Assembly: GCA_963556695.1 (NCBI GenBank)
Contig: CAUWAG010000004.1
Span: 1-64,000 of the forward strand
Length of the DNA: 64,000 nt
Direction: 5' to 3'
DNA from: Anthostomella pinea
Lineage: Eukaryota; Ascomycota; Sordariomycetes; Xylariales; Xylariaceae
Under the pieces are notes generated by a model. The model did no database searches and was not told the DNA's origin. It saw only the letters and a program-made list of their open reading frames with translations. A program made the translations under genes and the position numbers. This document shows positions 32,576 through 43,147 of this stretch, piece by piece (the stretch's first letter is position 1; the number at the start of each line of letters is the position of its first letter).

Positions 32576-34816
32576 CTAAAGGAGAGGCTGCCCTAGCCGT
32601 GGGTTCTTGTTGCTACGGTCCATACTGTGTCGTACCTCAGTATCTCCGTCCTCTTCTTCGTATGTCCTCTTGTATCCCTGGCTTGGCGCCTGTATGTACA
32701 ATGGCGGGAGCCTCGCCCTGTGGTCAGCCATGCCTGCGCTATCAGCCATGCTCAGGCTCGCCTCGTTGTTGGCGTATCCAGCACACCACGGGGCATCTAG
32801 ATTCCAGGTCGGGCTGGAAACATTGGTCCACGGCATATCAGGGCTGATGTTTGGAATGTACCAATCTGGAAAGGTAGTGGTAAGGCTGCTACCACCACTT
32901 GCCATACCGTGCATGCCTACATGGTCGCGCGTGTTGTAGGGCGTGAGGCTTGGTAGGCCGTATAGGAGCTCATTGCTACCGGTCACGGTAGTAAAATCGA
33001 CATTATCAAAGCTCGCTGTGTGGCTGTTGTCATTGGCGTAGGCGCGCGGCGCTGGGGTATCCAAGTTGGCGAATTTATCGAGGATAGGTTGGCCTTCCTG
33101 CTTCTGTGTGGCGGCACAGGTCGTGGTCATGGTATATTGACTCTCGTGAAACCGAGGCATGTATTGATCCGGTAAGGCAGAACTGTCTGCCGACATGGTT
33201 GACGAGCGAGAGAGATAAGCATGCCGCTGATGGTATTGTGACGATGGATCTAATCTGGTGAGGAACTGCCATTTGGTGCCCGGCACCACGGTTTTGGCCT
33301 TGCCTTTCCCAGACCGATGCTCGTGGGTAGGGACAAAACTCCACAAGATCACGGCCCGCCGTGTCCAGGTCCCTTCGGCTATTTCATCACCGTTGTTCCG
33401 AGCAGACCATACTTCCTGGTACATGGCAACCTTAGATAGAAGCTCCATGACGCTTGGGGCCTTGTCAACCAGTGGCATGGGAGGATAAGTACCCGGGCTT
33501 GCCCCCTGTGACTTGTGGACTGGGAGCCCATGTTCCTTCTCGCGTTCTTCAGTGCTGCACGGGGCTAGTTTGCCGAACGTCTCTGCCCAATTGGTTGCTG
33601 GGAATGGCACACGAATCATGTGATGTTGACCGCCAACGGTAAAGCCATACGGCTCGTTGCCATAGCCGGCGGCGTCTCCAGGTGCAAAGGACTCCACCAG
33701 CTCATTATGGTTCCAGAAGCCCATTTCAAGCCCAGAGCTTTGCAGCTCTTTTGGCTTTGCGATTGACGTCACAGATTTCCAGCTATGATGATGAAGGGAG
33801 GGCTGACAGATGGCGAGGTCGATCACGCCTCGGAGCTCGGAGCCGTTCGGGAATATAGAGCCCGAATGCATATCTAGGGCGATTTCGAAATGGAAAGTAT
33901 CACAAGGGCCCACAACATAGCGTGAAGTCCGCTCGTCAGCTAACCGTATGTCGTTCAGGGCACCCATGAGTCGATTGCTTAGCTCTGGAAAGCTGACGGC
34001 CCATTTGCGAGATATCTCTTCGATGGATGACGACGGTTTTTGCGAAAGTGCCCGCGTGTAGTCGTGTAGTACTATTGCAGGATTGTTGTTGCCGTGCTCC
34101 TTTTTAGCGTTAATCCAAGGTGGCGAGACGAAAATCAAGCATTGCTTTGGTCGGAGGAACACATCTTCGTCTGCACCTAATAGCATGGAGAAGTAGTCGT
34201 AGTTTGGAAGCTCGTTAGGGAGGATGCCATCGGCAATAGCGGTGAGGATCTTGTTGGATTTTAAGTCGTTCGTGTCCTGATCGGTTGGGATAGCTTGATT
34301 GACAGGCAAGATAAAATGACCTAAGAAAAGATCAGTCTAATATCTATGGAATAAGGGACGATATGCTTACCAGTGACCAAGGTGGCAAGGTAAGGCTTTA
34401 AGACCTGGATATGGCTCGAAACTCGCTTTCGCCCATTTTGTGTTAGAGGCGATCGTCTTTCACGGCCATCTTCTCCTGCATTGCTATCCAAGATCCATTC
34501 TTTGTTATAGGGGATGTCAATCTTTATTCCACGTAGCAAGATGTATTTCGCAATGAGCATATTGCGGCCGTACGTAATAGACGGGTTGGTGCTCGAAGCA
34601 ATCCGTTTTCTACCCATTGGCTGGATCAAAAGGAGGGCTTTAACGATAGTTAGTTGCTGCAAATAACTACTAGCAGGTAACATAGAAGCGGAGGAACTTA
34701 CCATCGAAAAATGCATCTTGTAGCTGACGTGGCCAAGCTAGTGATTCTTTTCCTAGATATCTCTGGAACTGTCCGATAGAATAGAGGGGATTCTTAGTCT
34801 CCTGATTATTAGCCAT
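32576..34816 (-). CDS. abaA: AbaA/TEC1-type TEA-domain transcription factor
   Basis: Three exons: 34816-34702, 34637-34371 and 34320-32576. The introns are 64 nt (GTAAGT...AAAG, CTAAC branch) and 50 nt (GTAAGC...TTAG). The joined frame is 708 residues. The TEA/ATTS domain lies at about residues 28-119: WPRQLQDAFFDALLLIQPMG, YGRNMLIAKYI, then the recognition helix RKRVSSHIQVLK. About 30 residues (78-107) are inserted between helices 2 and 3; shorter insertions occur in other filamentous-fungal homologues. The remainder has a conserved-looking central region and a low-complexity tail with an acidic EEEDGD. AbaA binds CATTCY and drives phialide differentiation, activating brlA and wetA. It is transcribed divergently from brlA. 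Confidence 0.78.
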
Positions 34817-35114
34817 GCTTGGTTCATACCTACTTTACATGATCTAGATATCAGGCAGTAGACGTGCCTTCTTATAGAGGTCTTGTTATCAATCATCCAA
34901 GGCTAAGGAACAGGCCTAGAAGGGTCAGTGCTGAGACAAGTGGAAATCGCAAATCATTTTCTTACTTCGTTAGCGGTGCAGGAGCGGAAGTGGCAGATTA
35001 AGAAACGGCTGACGTTTCATTCGCTTCTAACAAGTCTCCCTTGGAAGAAGCGTTGTGATCAGTCACTTTCCCTCGGGCTATTGTCTCTATGATCAATCAC
35101 TTTGCTTTAAACCT

Positions 35115-35275
35115 GAGACAGCCTGCACAGACCGTCGCACATGATAAGCTGATACATCCTAGTAAGAGAAGGATCTAAGTAGAGGGAACACTGTAAGAGG
35201 AAGGGCCTCTAGCTGTATATGGCTTCCCGTTCTCTCCTTTTCCTCCCTAGTCTCCAGATCTCCAGGGACAGTGCA
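35115..35275 (+). mobile_element. Diverged MITE relic
   Basis: Alignable by eye to the 220-bp MITE at 13362. It has GCCTGCACAGACC, then CACATGA.AAG..GATAC.TCC, AGAAGGATCT and a CTCTCC..TTCCTCCCTAGTCT block. The terminal repeats are not preserved. It lies 0.3-0.46 kb upstream of abaA. Confidence 0.6.
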
Positions 35276-35696
35276 TATACACCCAATGAGTACCGGTACA
35301 GCGATTTCGCAAAGAAGTCCGAGTCGACAAACTTCTGTATATGACAACTCTGTATGCTTAGATATGCTAGATGCAAGCGAGATCAGAATATCCAGGTGGT
35401 CAATATTGTTCTTCTGCCTTTTCTCCTCGAGCGTGCAGGAAATAAAGGTATGTCTTCTAGGTGGGTCAGATGCCCTGTGCGTCTCTGCCCGTCTGGAGAT
35501 ATTCCTACACGCTGGGCAACTAGGTATCTTAGATCTAAATTTAGGTGACAAGGACCTATCACATGAACAACCTTGCTTGCTTGTAAAATTTGGCCATGGG
35601 TGGCGCCGTGCATGAAGCCATAATGGGAGCAAGGGTTACTTTGGTGGTTAGTTATCCCTCTATCTCTTTCTTTCGTCCACGTGTTAATGTCATGTT

Positions 35697-35889
35697 GGAA
35701 TGTATCAAAGCTTGTGCCAGCCATTTTCAGGCCCCTGGTAATATTAATGTTTTAGTTGGGGAATGTGAAACAAGGAATGTAACGGCTAAACCATCTGCAG
35801 TTGACATGTGAGAGGACCGGAATGGAATTTTTAGCGACAAGAATAAACCTATTCTGGAATGTTGAGCTTGCAATCCTAATAAGCATTCC
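35697..35889. promoter_or_regulatory. Cluster of six CATTCC (TEA/AbaA) sites
   Basis: GGAATG at 35697, 35760, 35774, 35819 and 35856, and CATTCC at 35884. All six are the exact TEA-domain consensus, where about 0.1 would be expected in 193 bases. The cluster lies 0.88 kb from the abaA ATG and 1.09 kb from the brlA ATG, so it could serve auto-regulation of abaA and feedback on brlA. Binding is inferred from the known AbaA consensus CATTCY. Confidence 0.65.
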
Positions 35890-36977
35890 GAACATTTCGA
35901 GCCGGGAAGTTCGGTCCATGCCATAGTGAACATATCCCGGTACTTAGGTTTCAAGGCTCCAAACCGAGAGGCAAACTGAAGCTAGATATTATCTGTTGTA
36001 CTAAAAATAGGGAGGCTAGGGGGGTAGGAAGAAGCACAATATTACATCTGGCTTTTAAACAATGCAATGGTTTGGAATTAGTTAATCTGTGATATATTAC
36101 TTTGGCAAGCTACTTGTTCTTCGCTACTGCTTTGATCTATATTCCTTGTCATATTCGAATAATCAATCCTGTCATGTTTTCCTTACGCCTGGCGACGCAG
36201 GTTATTGAGCAACTACTTGCGTCCGGCCTGACATTTCCACGTGTTTCAAGAAATCTTAGTGGCTAAAACTAGTGTCAGATGTGGCAGACCGTCTTCGTGA
36301 CAATGTATTATTAAATGGCGCGCAAGCCACCGCGGCGTTCAGGAGGTGGCAGTGCACCAACAAGGCCAATAGGGCATTTTTAGGCCACTTAGCCTACAGC
36401 AGGATTTTCACAGACACAAGAACAATACGGATTACACTAGAATATACGTTTTCACCCATCTAAAATCCCTTACGCACTGTTTGACAAGTATCACTTATCT
36501 TAGGAGCAAAGGACAGTACTAATATTACAGATTGCATGTACGTTACAGGCCACTTTGGTGAGCTTTGTTGGGTACATGTTTCATTCTTAATATTAAAGCA
36601 TAGATACCGAGAGACGGATAATGTTATGCTAATTAATTAAAGCAAGGGAGCATTAAGATCGGATTGACAAACCTTGCGCGCTTATTATTCTTCTTGCCGA
36701 AGGCGCGCTTGAATTCATAGTAAGGAGACACAAGTGGCGCCCGAAGATACCTGTCATATCTTGGCTCTCCCACTTGAAACCGACTACTTTCTCGACAAAG
36801 AATAGCGAAAATCCTAGATCATCTCATCCAGTGAATATATAATAACGCATTATTATTATTTTTTATCTCACAAATTCTACCATCTACTGTTTTATCCTAG
36901 TAGATATCTAGCCTTTACCATAAGATCACACCCTTTGATGGAGAACCGTTGCTTAAGGCCTGCTCTAACTTACGACG

Positions 36978-37786
36978 ATGGCATCTAATCACGACATCAC
37001 GAGAACAAGCCTAGACGATGACTTTACCTTTGAATCGTCTTACGACCTATTTATACAGACATTGGACCTTTCTCCGCCAACATGGACAGCACTTACGCTC
37101 AATCATGCTTTCGATGTTAGCACAGTATATCCCAACTATATGAATAATGGCGCATATTCAAGTTGGGAAAGCAGTATACAGCCCACTACGATCGACTTCG
37201 CTCACACAATAGCGACTTCTGTGAACCCGACTACCTATGGCAAATCCCCTGAAATGCCTAGCCCTCGGCCTTTCCGTCATGGCGCGCTCCTGGATCCGAT
37301 CATCCTGCCATGGCCCCCGCACAGTCGCGACATACCTTTGGCCACCTCTACGTTGTCTGGCAGCGAGCCAATAGCATACTCTGGACGGATCCCATATACT
37401 CCTGTCGAACACATGAGTGAAATCCCTGTGGCCACTTTTAGATGCGACAGGCCTCAGTGCACCGACCGTCCCCCATACCGGAGGCGGGAGCATCTTTCAA
37501 GACACATACGAACGTAAGAATTACTTGAGGTGAATTCAATATATAGCGGCTAACATGAGATATTAGACACCATCACCCCCAAGCCATGACATGGTCCTGT
37601 CCATTCTGCCATAAGTCTTTCAACCGTAAGGAGAACTATCATCAACATCTCAAACGGCACACTTCGAAGAATGGTCGCACAAAGTTCTATCCCAATGCCA
37701 CGGAACTATATAAAAAAGAAATAAGCAAAACCAAACGAAGGCGCATCTCAGAGAGGCACGGCGGTCAGAATGGCGCCAGAGGATAA
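36978..37786 (+). CDS. brlA: BrlA-like C2H2 conidiation regulator
   Basis: Two exons, 36978-37513 and 37567-37786, with a 53-nt intron (GTAAGA, GGCTAACATG branch, ATTAG); 251 residues. Two C-terminal C2H2 fingers: the first at C156/C161/H172/H176 (CDRPQC...YRRREHLSRH), the second at C190/C193/H206/H210 (CPFCHKSFNRKENYHQHLKRH). The intron splits the finger linker. After the fingers come a Phe-Tyr-Pro segment and a basic KTKRRR, as in BrlA, where FNRQDN-like residues and a basic tail follow. The N-terminal 150 residues are Ser/Thr/Pro-rich and not conserved. BrlA starts asexual sporulation and activates abaA. It is shorter than A. nidulans BrlA (about 430 residues), and a generic C2H2 factor remains possible. 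Confidence 0.72.
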
Positions 37787-38500
37787 AAGGGGAATGGAAG
37801 AGCGTAACTGCTACCTGCTAGGACATATCGTGTCATGATGGATGGTACACAAGGATAAGTCTTTGAAATACCAATACGATTTAGAAGGGGGATCACCAGG
37901 GCAACTGGGACCTGCTGTTATCAGTAAAGTAAATATAATATATAAGGGGGATTTTTAGCATGGAAGGTTTTACCTTGGTGATTTATCGAAGCCCTTTTAA
38001 TTCGAGCTGCGCATGATCTCGTTTAAGGGAGTAGCTCTAAAAGATTAGTAATCTTGTATCATGTACCTAGCAGCGGCAAAGTATCCGATAGATCACGCGA
38101 CCTTGCCTCTTTACGTATCTTCAATGGCCGAGCCTTTTCCGAGTTATTATGTATTAGCTTGCTGGTAGATGTCTTCCTTAAGTAGACCGCTAAATATAGC
38201 CTGGCCTGCTGTTGTTATTTCAAGCCACAATGCTTTACCAACTATACACCTTCTTACTTAATACTACTTGTTTTAAATACCTCTTAAGCATATAGCGGGT
38301 GGTATAAAATATGGTTTCAACATGTATATCCCTTGTTATTTATGATAGAAATAGAGGCGAGGTCTAAGATATAGATGCTATCGCGCGTAAGATATTATAT
38401 CAACATACTTCTAAGTAACTAGATAAGCTATCACAGCTAGTTACATGTTTGTACTTTGTATGAAACATGGCTCTTCTCGAAATTGGTTGCGAATAGCACT
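37787..38500. other. AT-rich intergenic, nothing recognised
   Basis: Low-GC sequence between brlA and the 14-bp array. No ORF of note, no repeat copy. Confidence 0.5.
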
Positions 38501-38570
38501 GTATTCCTACGACTGCATTCCTACGACTGCATTCCTACGACCGCATTCCTACGACCGCATTCCTACGACC
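38501..38570. promoter_or_regulatory. 14-bp tandem array carrying CATTCC
   Basis: Five head-to-tail copies of GCATTCCTACGAC(T/C). Four contain an exact CATTCC, at 38516, 38530, 38544 and 38558, spaced 14 bases apart; the first unit starts GTATTCC. The array ends 157 bases before the ATG of the next gene. It is either an upstream array of TEA/AbaA sites or a minisatellite that happens to contain the motif. Confidence 0.7.
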
Positions 38571-38726
38571 GCAAACGGCATGCCGGTAAATGGCTTACAT
38601 TATTTTGTTTCTAGGTATGCGGACAAAGGAATAAGATCGATATATCTACCTTATTTTATCATTACCTATCCCTAATATTCTAGAGTAATGATTCCTTGAC
38701 GGTTTATAGAAGGCCGTTCTGCTGCA

Positions 38727-39509
38727 ATGAACTTGCCGTCGCATCTACATCAAAACCAGCCCCAGGGTGATCGGAACACAGGATTCTTTCGCGGCGAAAA
38801 TAACTATTGGCTTCAGAACCCTCATCACAGTATTCCTTACCATAGTCCCAGGGCTCCTTCTAATGGCGCAAATCCAAGTATCGGAACAGAAACGCAGGCT
38901 CCGCCCAAATTCTCGACCCAGCTCGAACCGGGTTCGCAAACTCAGTTGCAGCAACTCCCGGTAACAGAATTGTTTTCTCAGCAAGCCGCAGAAATATCGG
39001 CGCCTGATTCACGACCAGCAGAAGGAACAAGCTCCTTAAACGAAGCAAACGAAACAGCCGCTTTTGGCCATAGCGACTTGGAGGTTGCAAGGGAACCAAC
39101 CTCCCAGCTTAAGAGATGCAAGAGCTACAGCTGTGCCGATTATACGTTGCAGCCACTGGCTCAGAAAATCCACGAATCTAAGGAGCGAATGCAGCGGGAT
39201 CGGTGCCGGATGATGGAGCTGGACAACACAATACGCGCACTGCAGGTTCTACGAGTTGAGGCGGAAATCCAGTATTCTGACTCGAAGCAAAAGTATGACA
39301 GATACTTCAGGCAGTTTCGAGACGTAAGAGACGCGTTAGGTAGGCAAACTTCCCTGTCGCGACAATCGCCCGGGTCGTTAGTTAAACAGCAAACAGACAA
39401 CCATTACAAGGACGATAACAGTACCAACAAGAGGAAAATATATGCCAAAAAAATCAATCATTTAAAGCGATGGATAAGTGGGAATAGCAATAGGGTCCTT
39501 GAAGTATAA
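38727..39509 (+). CDS. Coiled-coil protein of unknown function
   Basis: 260 residues, one exon, no family recognised. The first 120 residues are polar, Gln/Pro/Ser-rich and probably disordered. Residues about 140-200 (LAQKIHESKERMQRDRC ... RYFRQFRDVRDAL) predict a charged coiled coil. The C-terminal 40 residues are basic (NKRKIYAKKINHLKRW). No signal peptide or membrane segment. Its position just downstream of brlA and 157 bases after a CATTCC array suggests, by inference only, that it is a target of the sporulation regulators. Confidence 0.5.
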   Translation: MNLPSHLHQNQPQGDRNTGFFRGENNYWLQNPHHSIPYHSPRAPSNGANPSIGTETQAPPKFSTQLEPGSQTQLQQLPVTELFSQQAAEISAPDSRPAEGTSSLNEANETAAFGHSDLEVAREPTSQLKRCKSYSCADYTLQPLAQKIHESKERMQRDRCRMMELDNTIRALQVLRVEAEIQYSDSKQKYDRYFRQFRDVRDALGRQTSLSRQSPGSLVKQQTDNHYKDDNSTNKRKIYAKKINHLKRWISGNSNRVLEV

Positions 39510-40554
39510 GGAGCTTAATAATAGTCGGGAACAATTGTTACGAACCAACGGGAAGTGCAAAGGGATGAGGCCCGCTGGCAGGCCCAACAGGACAGACGGG
39601 AACTAGAAGGAGCCGAGGAAACACACGGACCACATAATTGTACAAGTCACGTGATTAGTGTGTTACATAAGCGGGTACGTTGGATCACACATATTCCGGA
39701 TATCCACCCCATCAGTGAGAGAGATATTGAATATATAAGGATGGACATTTCCTAGCTAGAACAGATAGACAGTCTCTACCTCAGTGATCAATCTAAGCAT
39801 CTTAGCCAACCCTAAGGTGAGAGGAATCTCCTGACTCGACTATTTAGTGGACCCTCATTCAGACCAAGCCCCAATATCCGAGTGTCTTCTTAGTGACAGA
39901 AGCCTCTATTGTCCTTTGTGTTAATTTACCTCAGATCATAAACCCTATAGAGCCCTTTAGTCTATAGTCTAGATTGCTTGTTACAATAGATCCCGCAGCA
40001 TGTCGTGACATGGTGCTGGGGTACCTCTCCGAACCTGTCTGTTTGATCTGTCATATGGCCGTCCTAGGGGTGCACCTACCTTGTCCAGTTTCGTCCTTGC
40101 AGGTGAGCAGCACCTCAGCTGGCTAGGATTAAGCCCTCCTAATTAGTCAAGTAAATTGTAAGCGTGAAACCGTAGGCAAGACCAGAGCACACTGAACGAA
40201 ATTGCTGAATTTGTGCATAACATAACTACACAGCTGGGTGTGCTGCTCTCATGGCCTTGGATGGCCGTTGACAGTGCTGCGGGACGGGGCTTCGTTTTCT
40301 GCCGGCGGACAGGCCTGCCGAACTCGGGCCTGGCTGGCTGTCTGCTTTTCTTCTTGACATGGTCGCCCCTTAAGGCTCGTGCATCCCAGCACCAGCTCTT
40401 GTGTAACGGTCCAGACCTTTGACAAGAAGCCTAAGAGGTAGGGTGAACGAATTTATGTTGGTTCTATGGAAGAGGGAAAAGGGGGAATAGAAGAGCCTGC
40501 CGGCTCTGGGGGTCCTAGTCTCTATATATAGCATGCCATGCTTATGTAAGGGAA
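39510..40554. other. Intergenic, nothing recognised
   Basis: Short frames only. No repeats shared with the rest of the window. It includes the 3' flank of the zinc-finger pseudogene. Confidence 0.45.
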
Positions 40555-41883
40555 CTAGCGGAGGTTCCGGTAACATCTTCGCTCTTCTTCACGTGGTTCT
40601 GGGTCGTGTGGGGCTGTCTGCCCGGTCCTGACTTGGCTACGATAGCCAGTATCACGTTTCAAGGCATCCAATGCCTCCTGGCTATGGTTTAGAGCCGTGT
40701 TGAAGTCGCTGCCCCCCGTGTTGTCCTGGCGTATCTGAGTAGCGAGAGACGTCAGAGGACCGGCCAGTTCGGACGAACGGTCTTGTTGTGGCTGTGGCGG
40801 TATGCTCTGCCTTCGAGGATAGGAATGGTGGATATGATTAAACAGCTCCCTGAACAGACTGGGACAAAAGGGACATCGTTGGTAGGAATGGCTCTCGATC
40901 TGATGCAGTTCGAGGCTCATCGCGGGCTAAGTGACTTCGCAATCTGGGCACTGTTGAGGGTCATGTTCCTGAGATATGTGGATGTCCAATGTATCGGCAG
41001 CATAATACTGACTGCAAAACGGACAAGTGCTCCATGAGTGCTGGTCGTGGAGGTGAGAGGAAAGAGCACTCTGTGGTTGAGGCTCGCCGCAGACCCTACA
41101 CTGCTCTGATTCTTTATGATCCTCTCATAAGTGCCTTTAAAGATTTTAGATCAGTGCCAAAATATCACAAAAAGGGCACTCCTTCTACCCGTATTGGGAG
41201 AAATAAGGGCGATAATACCTGTGTAGAATCCGTCCTAGGCATTCAGGGCATTGCGGGTGATCTTGTATATGGTTCTTCAGGTCTTTATCGGATGGCTCTG
41301 CGTTTCTACAGATGTTGTACTTTAGCCAAGAATGCAGCAGGCAGAAGTGGCCGGCCAGACTCTCGGCCGGCAGCAGTACATCACAGAGCTTGCACTGCTC
41401 CCACTGGTGATGATGGCGAACGTGCTACAAGTCGAACTCGGGTCTGGATTGAAAACCTGGGCATCCCTGTAATTCGTGTTTCTTAAAGAGATGCCACTGC
41501 AGCTGGCTCGTCACGGTGTCGCAGTTACAGACAGGGCAAGGTGCGGAAAGGTGCGGAAAGGTGCGGAAAGGTGCTCGTCTACAATGTGGCAAAGAAACTC
41601 TTCATCCTCATCGGGTCTGCAGGAGCCACATGAACGCCAAGAGTACTGGTTCAAAAGATGTGTTTGAATATACTCCTTATTGGTCTTGAGTCGGCAGAAT
41701 GGGCAGGTAACCCATAGGTGTAGTCCTGACAGAATGTGCTCATATAGGCTTGGCTGGGCCGAATCGCAATCATAGCAAGGGTTGAGGTCATAAGACCGCT
41801 CTAAGTGACGCAAGACATCATTATAAACCACCATGCAGAGAGGGCAATGGTACTAGTTGGTGATGTGAGACTTGAATATGTCT

Positions 41884-42660
41884 TGATTGATTGATTGATT
41901 GATTGTATTTATCGTGGGTGCAGTCCCTCCATAGGGCAAACCACGCCTCCCAGGGCCATTGCATCGCAAGGTTGTAGAGGTGTCAGTCTAGATACATTCA
42001 GATCCGCGCACGAGCCTATCCTCGCTGTAGCGGTACCAACCTGGAGTGACCAGATGGTTTTAGTCAATATCCAAGCACGATTCCGTCAGAAAAACCTCCT
42101 GTCCAGTGACAAAACGACCCAGTGGACCTCAGTCCTCTGGTGTACACATCGTTCTAGTAGCCGTTCGATATATGTCGCATTGGTGGATGAAGTAGGTATT
42201 TGTTATCTGTTGGCGAGAGAAACCATAAGGGGAAAAACCTTGCAGGAATGGGTATTATGGAGACAAGCTGCTTGGCTATCGGGCTCTGCGATAAGGGGCC
42301 TCTCCACTGTCGTGTGCTGGTTATCGACTCGCACAAGCCGGGTCAGAAGGGGGCTGTCACGGCGAGCGTACTGAGGAGCTGGGACATGGCCGGCAGCAAG
42401 CAGCTATTACTCTATTGACGAGAATATCAAGACTAGAGAGGAAAGGAAGAGAGAGAGAGATAGGTACAGTGGGAGGTTGCCCCTTTAAGGGGATCCTCTG
42501 GTCAGATCCTTCCCTTATTAGGAAGTATCCACTTGTCATATGGAAAGGTCTGTGCAGGCCGTCACAAGGGCCATAGCAGGATTCGAACCCACTTGTTCTC
42601 GTCGCCCACCGCACAAACGAGAACACAACCAGGCGCATTTGACCATTGCGCCATACGGCC
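41884..42660 (-). mobile_element. SINE copy 3, interrupted by MITE
   Basis: (CAAT)-tailed SINE in minus orientation with the 14-bp duplication ACTTGAATATGTCT (41870-41883 and 42661-42674). The tRNA-like head (about 42567-42660, box B GGTTCGAATCC) is separated from the body by a 212-bp MITE. Without the MITE the element would be about 565 bp, like the others. Confidence 0.93.
42355..42566 (-). mobile_element. MITE copy 2, inside SINE 3
   Basis: TGTCACGGC ... GCCGTCACA ends, internal (GA)n run, inverted relative to copy 1. It split the SINE at the end of its tRNA-like part. Flanking bases (GAAGGGGGC / AGGGCC) suggest a short, imperfect duplication that I cannot size with certainty. Confidence 0.88.
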
Positions 42661-43147
42661 ACTTGAATATGTCTGTGTCAAAATGTCCGCCGTAATATTG
42701 GCATATTTTGTATTCGTGATCCAGGTAGTGGTTGTCAATGCTGTCAAGCTCGACCAGTTGATTGTATACCAAATAACCTTTCAGCCGGTGCTCGTCGTTG
42801 AGGTGGTCAATAACGTGGTACTCGCGGAGAACCATATGACAAACCGAGCATTCTCGCAAGCCAACCAACAGATTGTCAGAGGCATTGAATAAAAGGCATT
42901 CTTTTGAAAAGAATGTACAGGGATAACCATCAAAATCGATAATTGCCTATTGGCAATCCTCCAAAAGAAGTTTCCTTACATTGGCCAAATGTTATTGTAG
43001 TGGTCAGCGAGTGTCCAGTAGTCCGTGTCGCTGCCGGTGGTCAGGGTGGCAGACAAGCGAGGCATCTTTATAAGCCTTGTCAGTTTTCCGCTTTTCGTAA
43101 ATAGTTAAGGGGAGGCCAAGAGCATCAAAAGGGCTATAGAGTAGCAT

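Larger units (their letters stand above)
34817..36977. promoter_or_regulatory. Shared abaA-brlA intergenic region
   Basis: 2,161 bases between divergent start codons. It contains the CATTCC cluster at 35697-35889, a further CATTCT at 36582-36587 and five BrlA-type elements, (C/A)(G/A)AGGG(G/A), at 35037, 35069, 35181, 35655 and 36643, plus a diverged MITE. About two BrlA-type sites would be expected by chance in this length. Long promoters are typical of brlA. Short frames within it look non-coding. Confidence 0.55.
40555..43147 (-). pseudogene. Second J-domain/zinc-finger gene, broken by nested insertions
   Basis: Starts at ATG 43147 with a J domain (LLYSPFDALGLPLTIYE, HPD in CHPDHRQ), then a frameshift near helix III (DYWTLADHYNNI). 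Zinc-finger units continue on the minus strand to 40555: CSVCHMVLREYHVIDHLNDEH, CPFCRLKTNKEYIQTHL, CKLCDVLLPAESLAGHF, CRVCGEPQPQSALSSHLHDQH, CPFCPSLFRELFNHIHH. A SINE sits at 41884-42660. Removing it with one target duplication brings the two halves back into one frame. In-frame TAG/TAA stops (for example near 41850, 41460, 41200 and 40925) and frameshifts show it is dead. It encoded about as many fingers as the intact gene but ends in a different, Gln/Pro-rich tail. Confidence 0.85.

Noticed and set aside
18031..39509. Secondary-metabolite gene cluster
   Set aside because: No polyketide synthase, peptide synthetase, terpene cyclase or tailoring oxidase is present. The regulators match the conidiation pathway instead.
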